Shown: positions 6,274 to 7,747 of the stretch, one piece after another
Layout of the letters: the number at the start of each line of letters is the position of its first letter
Position numbering within the stretch: position 1 is the stretch's first letter
From: Alphaproteobacteria bacterium
Lineage (GTDB): Bacteria; Pseudomonadota; Alphaproteobacteria; DAOWDM01
Length of the DNA stretch: 7,747 nucleotides
Assembly: GCA_030639035.1 (NCBI GenBank)
Contig: DAOWDM010000004.1
Span: 1 to 7,747, forward strand
Reading direction: 5' to 3'
The notes under the pieces: generated by a model
The model's database searches: none
What the model saw: the letters and a program-made list of their open reading frames with translations, nothing else
Told to the model about the DNA's origin: nothing
Translations under genes and position numbers: made by a program

Positions 6274-6368
6274 CCACTTTTTGTGGGTCCTTAGCTCAAT
6301 TTGGTTAGAGCAGGCCGCTCATAACGGTCTGGTTATAGGTTCAAGTCCTATAGGACCCACCACTTTTT
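6274..6368. repeat. 9-bp direct repeats flanking the tRNA
   Basis: CCACTTTTT occurs at 6274-6282, just before the tRNA, and again at 6360-6368, where it contains the encoded CCA end. The copies are 86 nt apart and bracket the mature tRNA. This could be chance in T-rich DNA or a trace of an old duplication involving a tRNA 3' end. No integrase or second tRNA copy is present. Confidence 0.35.
6285..6362 (+). tRNA. tRNA with anticodon CAU, probably tRNA-Ile2
   Basis: A full cloverleaf is visible: acceptor stem GGGTCCT/AGGACCC (6285-6291 with 6352-6358), D stem GCTC/GAGC (6294-6297 with 6308-6311) with a 10-nt loop, anticodon stem GGCCG/CGGTC (one G-U pair) around loop CTCATAA with anticodon CAT at 6320-6322, a 5-nt variable loop, T stem ATAGG/CCTAT with loop TTCAAGT, discriminator A6359 and an encoded CCA (6360-6362). 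CAU tRNAs are initiator Met, elongator Met or Ile2. There is a G1-C72 pair and no run of three G-C pairs in the anticodon stem, so it is not an initiator. The acceptor stem, the GCAGG/CTCATAA neighbourhood and the TTCAAGT loop resemble tRNA-Ile2, whose C34 is changed to lysidine by TilS so that it reads AUA. Elongator Met remains possible. From memory, a tRNA-Ile2 after rpoD is a recurrent alphaproteobacterial arrangement. Confidence 0.93.
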
Positions 6369-6398
6369 CACATCGCAACAATGTTTCTGGAGAGTTTA

Positions 6399-7747
6399 AT
6401 GGCTGCCTATCAGTATATCTTTGTAATGAAAAACCTTTCTAAGAAATTTTCTGGTGGAAAAGAGATATTAAAAGACATGTCTCTTTCATTCTATCCAGGG
6501 GCTAAAATCGGCGTACTTGGAGCAAATGGTTCTGGTAAAACTACACTCCTTAGAATCATGTCAGGTCTTGATGATGAATTTGAAGGCGAAGCATGGGCAG
6601 CAGATGGGGTGAAAACAGGCTATCTTCCACAAGAACCTCAACTCGACTCGTCAAAAAATGTTATGGAAAACATTATGGACGGAATCGGTGAGACTAAAGA
6701 GCTTCTTGATAGATTCGAAGCTATCAACGCAAGATTTGCCGAAGAAATGACTGACGATGAGATGAATGAGCTTATAGCCGAACAGGGCGAAGTTCAGGAA
6801 AAAATCGACGCTTGTGATGGCTGGGATATTGAAAGAACTATTGAAATAGCAATGGACGCTTTGCGTTGTCCTCCCTCTGATGCTGATGTTACAAAGCTCT
6901 CAGGCGGTGAAAAACGCAGAGTAGCTTTGTGTCGTCTGCTACTTTCCAAACCTGACATGCTGATGCTTGACGAACCTACAAACCATCTGGACGCAGAATC
7001 CGTCGCATGGTTGGAAACGTACCTTAAGGAATATTCTGGAACTGTAGTTATGGTAACGCATGACCGTTACTTCCTTGATAATGTTACTGGCTGGATTCTT
7101 GAACTCGACAGAGGCAGAGGCATTCCATATGAAGGAAATTATACTTCATGGCTTGAGCAAAAAGAAAAACGCCTTAAACATGAAAAACGTGAAGAATCTT
7201 CAAGACAAAGAACAATCAAAGAAGAACTTTCATGGATTAGACAAGGTGCTAAAGCAAGGCAATCTAAAAGCAAAGCAAGAATTGCATCATTTGATGCTCT
7301 AGTTGCAAAGGCAGCAAAACACGGACCAACGAATGCACAAATAGTTATTCCTGTAGGAGAACGTCTTGGCGATTTGGTTGTTGAAGCTGAAAAGCTTTCA
7401 AAAGGCTATGGCGACAAACTGCTAATAGACGGCTTAGATTTCAAAATTCCACCTGGAGGGATTGTCGGTATAATTGGAGCTAACGGAGCTGGTAAAACCA
7501 CTCTGTTCCGTATGATTGTCGGGCAGGAAAAAACAGATTCAGGAACAATAAGACTCGGTGATACAGTCAAGCTTGGTTATGTAGATCAAAGCCGTGATAC
7601 TCTTGACGGAAGTAAAACTGTCTGGGAAGAAATTTCAGAAGGCGAGACAGAGATAGCTCTTGGAAAACGGAAAATGCAAAGCCGTGCTTATGTTGGGCAG
7701 TTTAATTTTAAAGGTTCTGACCAGCAGAAAAAAGTAGGACAGCTTTC
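6399..7747 (+). CDS. ettA: Energy-dependent translational throttle protein EttA (ABC-F ATPase), 3' end missing
   Basis: EttA is a soluble ABC-F ATPase that binds the ribosomal E site and, depending on the ATP/ADP ratio, controls entry of the initiation complex into elongation. 449 codons are visible out of about 555 usual for the family; the frame is open to the window end. First ABC domain: Walker A GANGSGKT (41-48), Q-loop Gln78, an acidic helical insert (about 90-140) matching the EttA arm, signature LSGGE (167-171), Walker B with DEPTNHLD (191-198) and switch His221. The linker (about 242-322) is rich in Arg/Lys, as expected for the P-site-tRNA-interacting motif. The second domain shows Walker A GANGAGKT (360-367) and stops just before its signature. 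There is no membrane segment, so it is not a transporter. The arm and the MAAYQYIFVM start favour EttA over Uup or drug-resistance ABC-F proteins. The ATG at 6399 has GGAG 6 nt upstream; Met10 is a less likely start. It begins 36 nt after the tRNA. Confidence 0.95.
   Translation, partial: MAAYQYIFVMKNLSKKFSGGKEILKDMSLSFYPGAKIGVLGANGSGKTTLLRIMSGLDDEFEGEAWAADGVKTGYLPQEPQLDSSKNVMENIMDGIGETKELLDRFEAINARFAEEMTDDEMNELIAEQGEVQEKIDACDGWDIERTIEIAMDALRCPPSDADVTKLSGGEKRRVALCRLLLSKPDMLMLDEPTNHLDAESVAWLETYLKEYSGTVVMVTHDRYFLDNVTGWILELDRGRGIPYEGNYTSWLEQKEKRLKHEKREESSRQRTIKEELSWIRQGAKARQSKSKARIASFDALVAKAAKHGPTNAQIVIPVGERLGDLVVEAEKLSKGYGDKLLIDGLDFKIPPGGIVGIIGANGAGKTTLFRMIVGQEKTDSGTIRLGDTVKLGYVDQSRDTLDGSKTVWEEISEGETEIALGKRKMQSRAYVGQFNFKGSDQQKKVGQL

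Noticed and set aside
6274..6368. tRNA as an integration site for a mobile element
   Set aside because: The only sign is a 9-bp direct repeat in T-rich DNA. No integrase, transposase or foreign-looking gene is present, and conserved housekeeping genes lie on both sides.
6245..6442. 65-codon plus-strand open frame across the tRNA
   Set aside because: It runs through the whole tRNA and into the start of ettA in a different frame, and the protein resembles nothing.
7060..7302. 80-codon plus-strand open frame near the right end
   Set aside because: It lies in another frame inside ettA, where the ABC-F reading is continuous and carries all expected motifs.

Overview
This window looks like ordinary, conserved chromosome from an AT-leaning (roughly 40% GC by eye, not computed) alphaproteobacterium. 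The evidence is a GreA and a thioredoxin reductase of alphaproteobacterial type, a YqeY-DnaG-RpoD gene order without rpsU, an RpoD with a long acidic non-conserved region, and a CAU-anticodon tRNA directly after rpoD. The low GC, and the absence of carA/carB where I would expect them, hint at a host-associated or streamlined lineage. That is an inference; no species can be named from the sequence.

Layout. Left part, minus strand: the first codons of a small unidentified gene (1-19, possibly ribosomal protein S20), then trxB (102-1040) and greA (1054-1527). greA and trxB form a tight two-gene operon: the trxB ribosome binding site sits on the greA stop codon and trxB starts with TTG. A 152-bp divergent control region (1528-1679) follows, with a candidate promoter facing each way and a perfect 7-bp inverted repeat. 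Right part, plus strand: yqeY (1680-2135), dnaG (2140-3948, 4 nt after yqeY), a 166-nt leader with a TTGACA-type promoter candidate, rpoD (4115-6217), a 67-nt spacer with a hairpin, a tRNA with anticodon CAU that is probably tRNA-Ile2 (6285-6362), and the first 449 codons of ettA (6399 to the window end). No gene-free stretch reaches 300 bp.

How the genes fit together. The plus-strand block is a macromolecular-synthesis cluster: DnaG primes replication, RpoD is the housekeeping sigma factor, the tRNA reads AUA (if Ile2) or AUG (if Met), and EttA gates the first rounds of translation elongation. YqeY carries a tRNA-binding fold of uncertain role. The minus-strand block supplies transcript-cleavage rescue of RNA polymerase (GreA) and thiol redox homeostasis (TrxB).

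I found no mobile element, CRISPR array, defence system, toxin pair or novel multi-gene system. The items worth a second look are small: the missing carAB, inverted repeats lying over several candidate -10 boxes, a trinucleotide microsatellite coding an acidic tract in RpoD, and a tRNA leader able to fold onto the tRNA 5' end.
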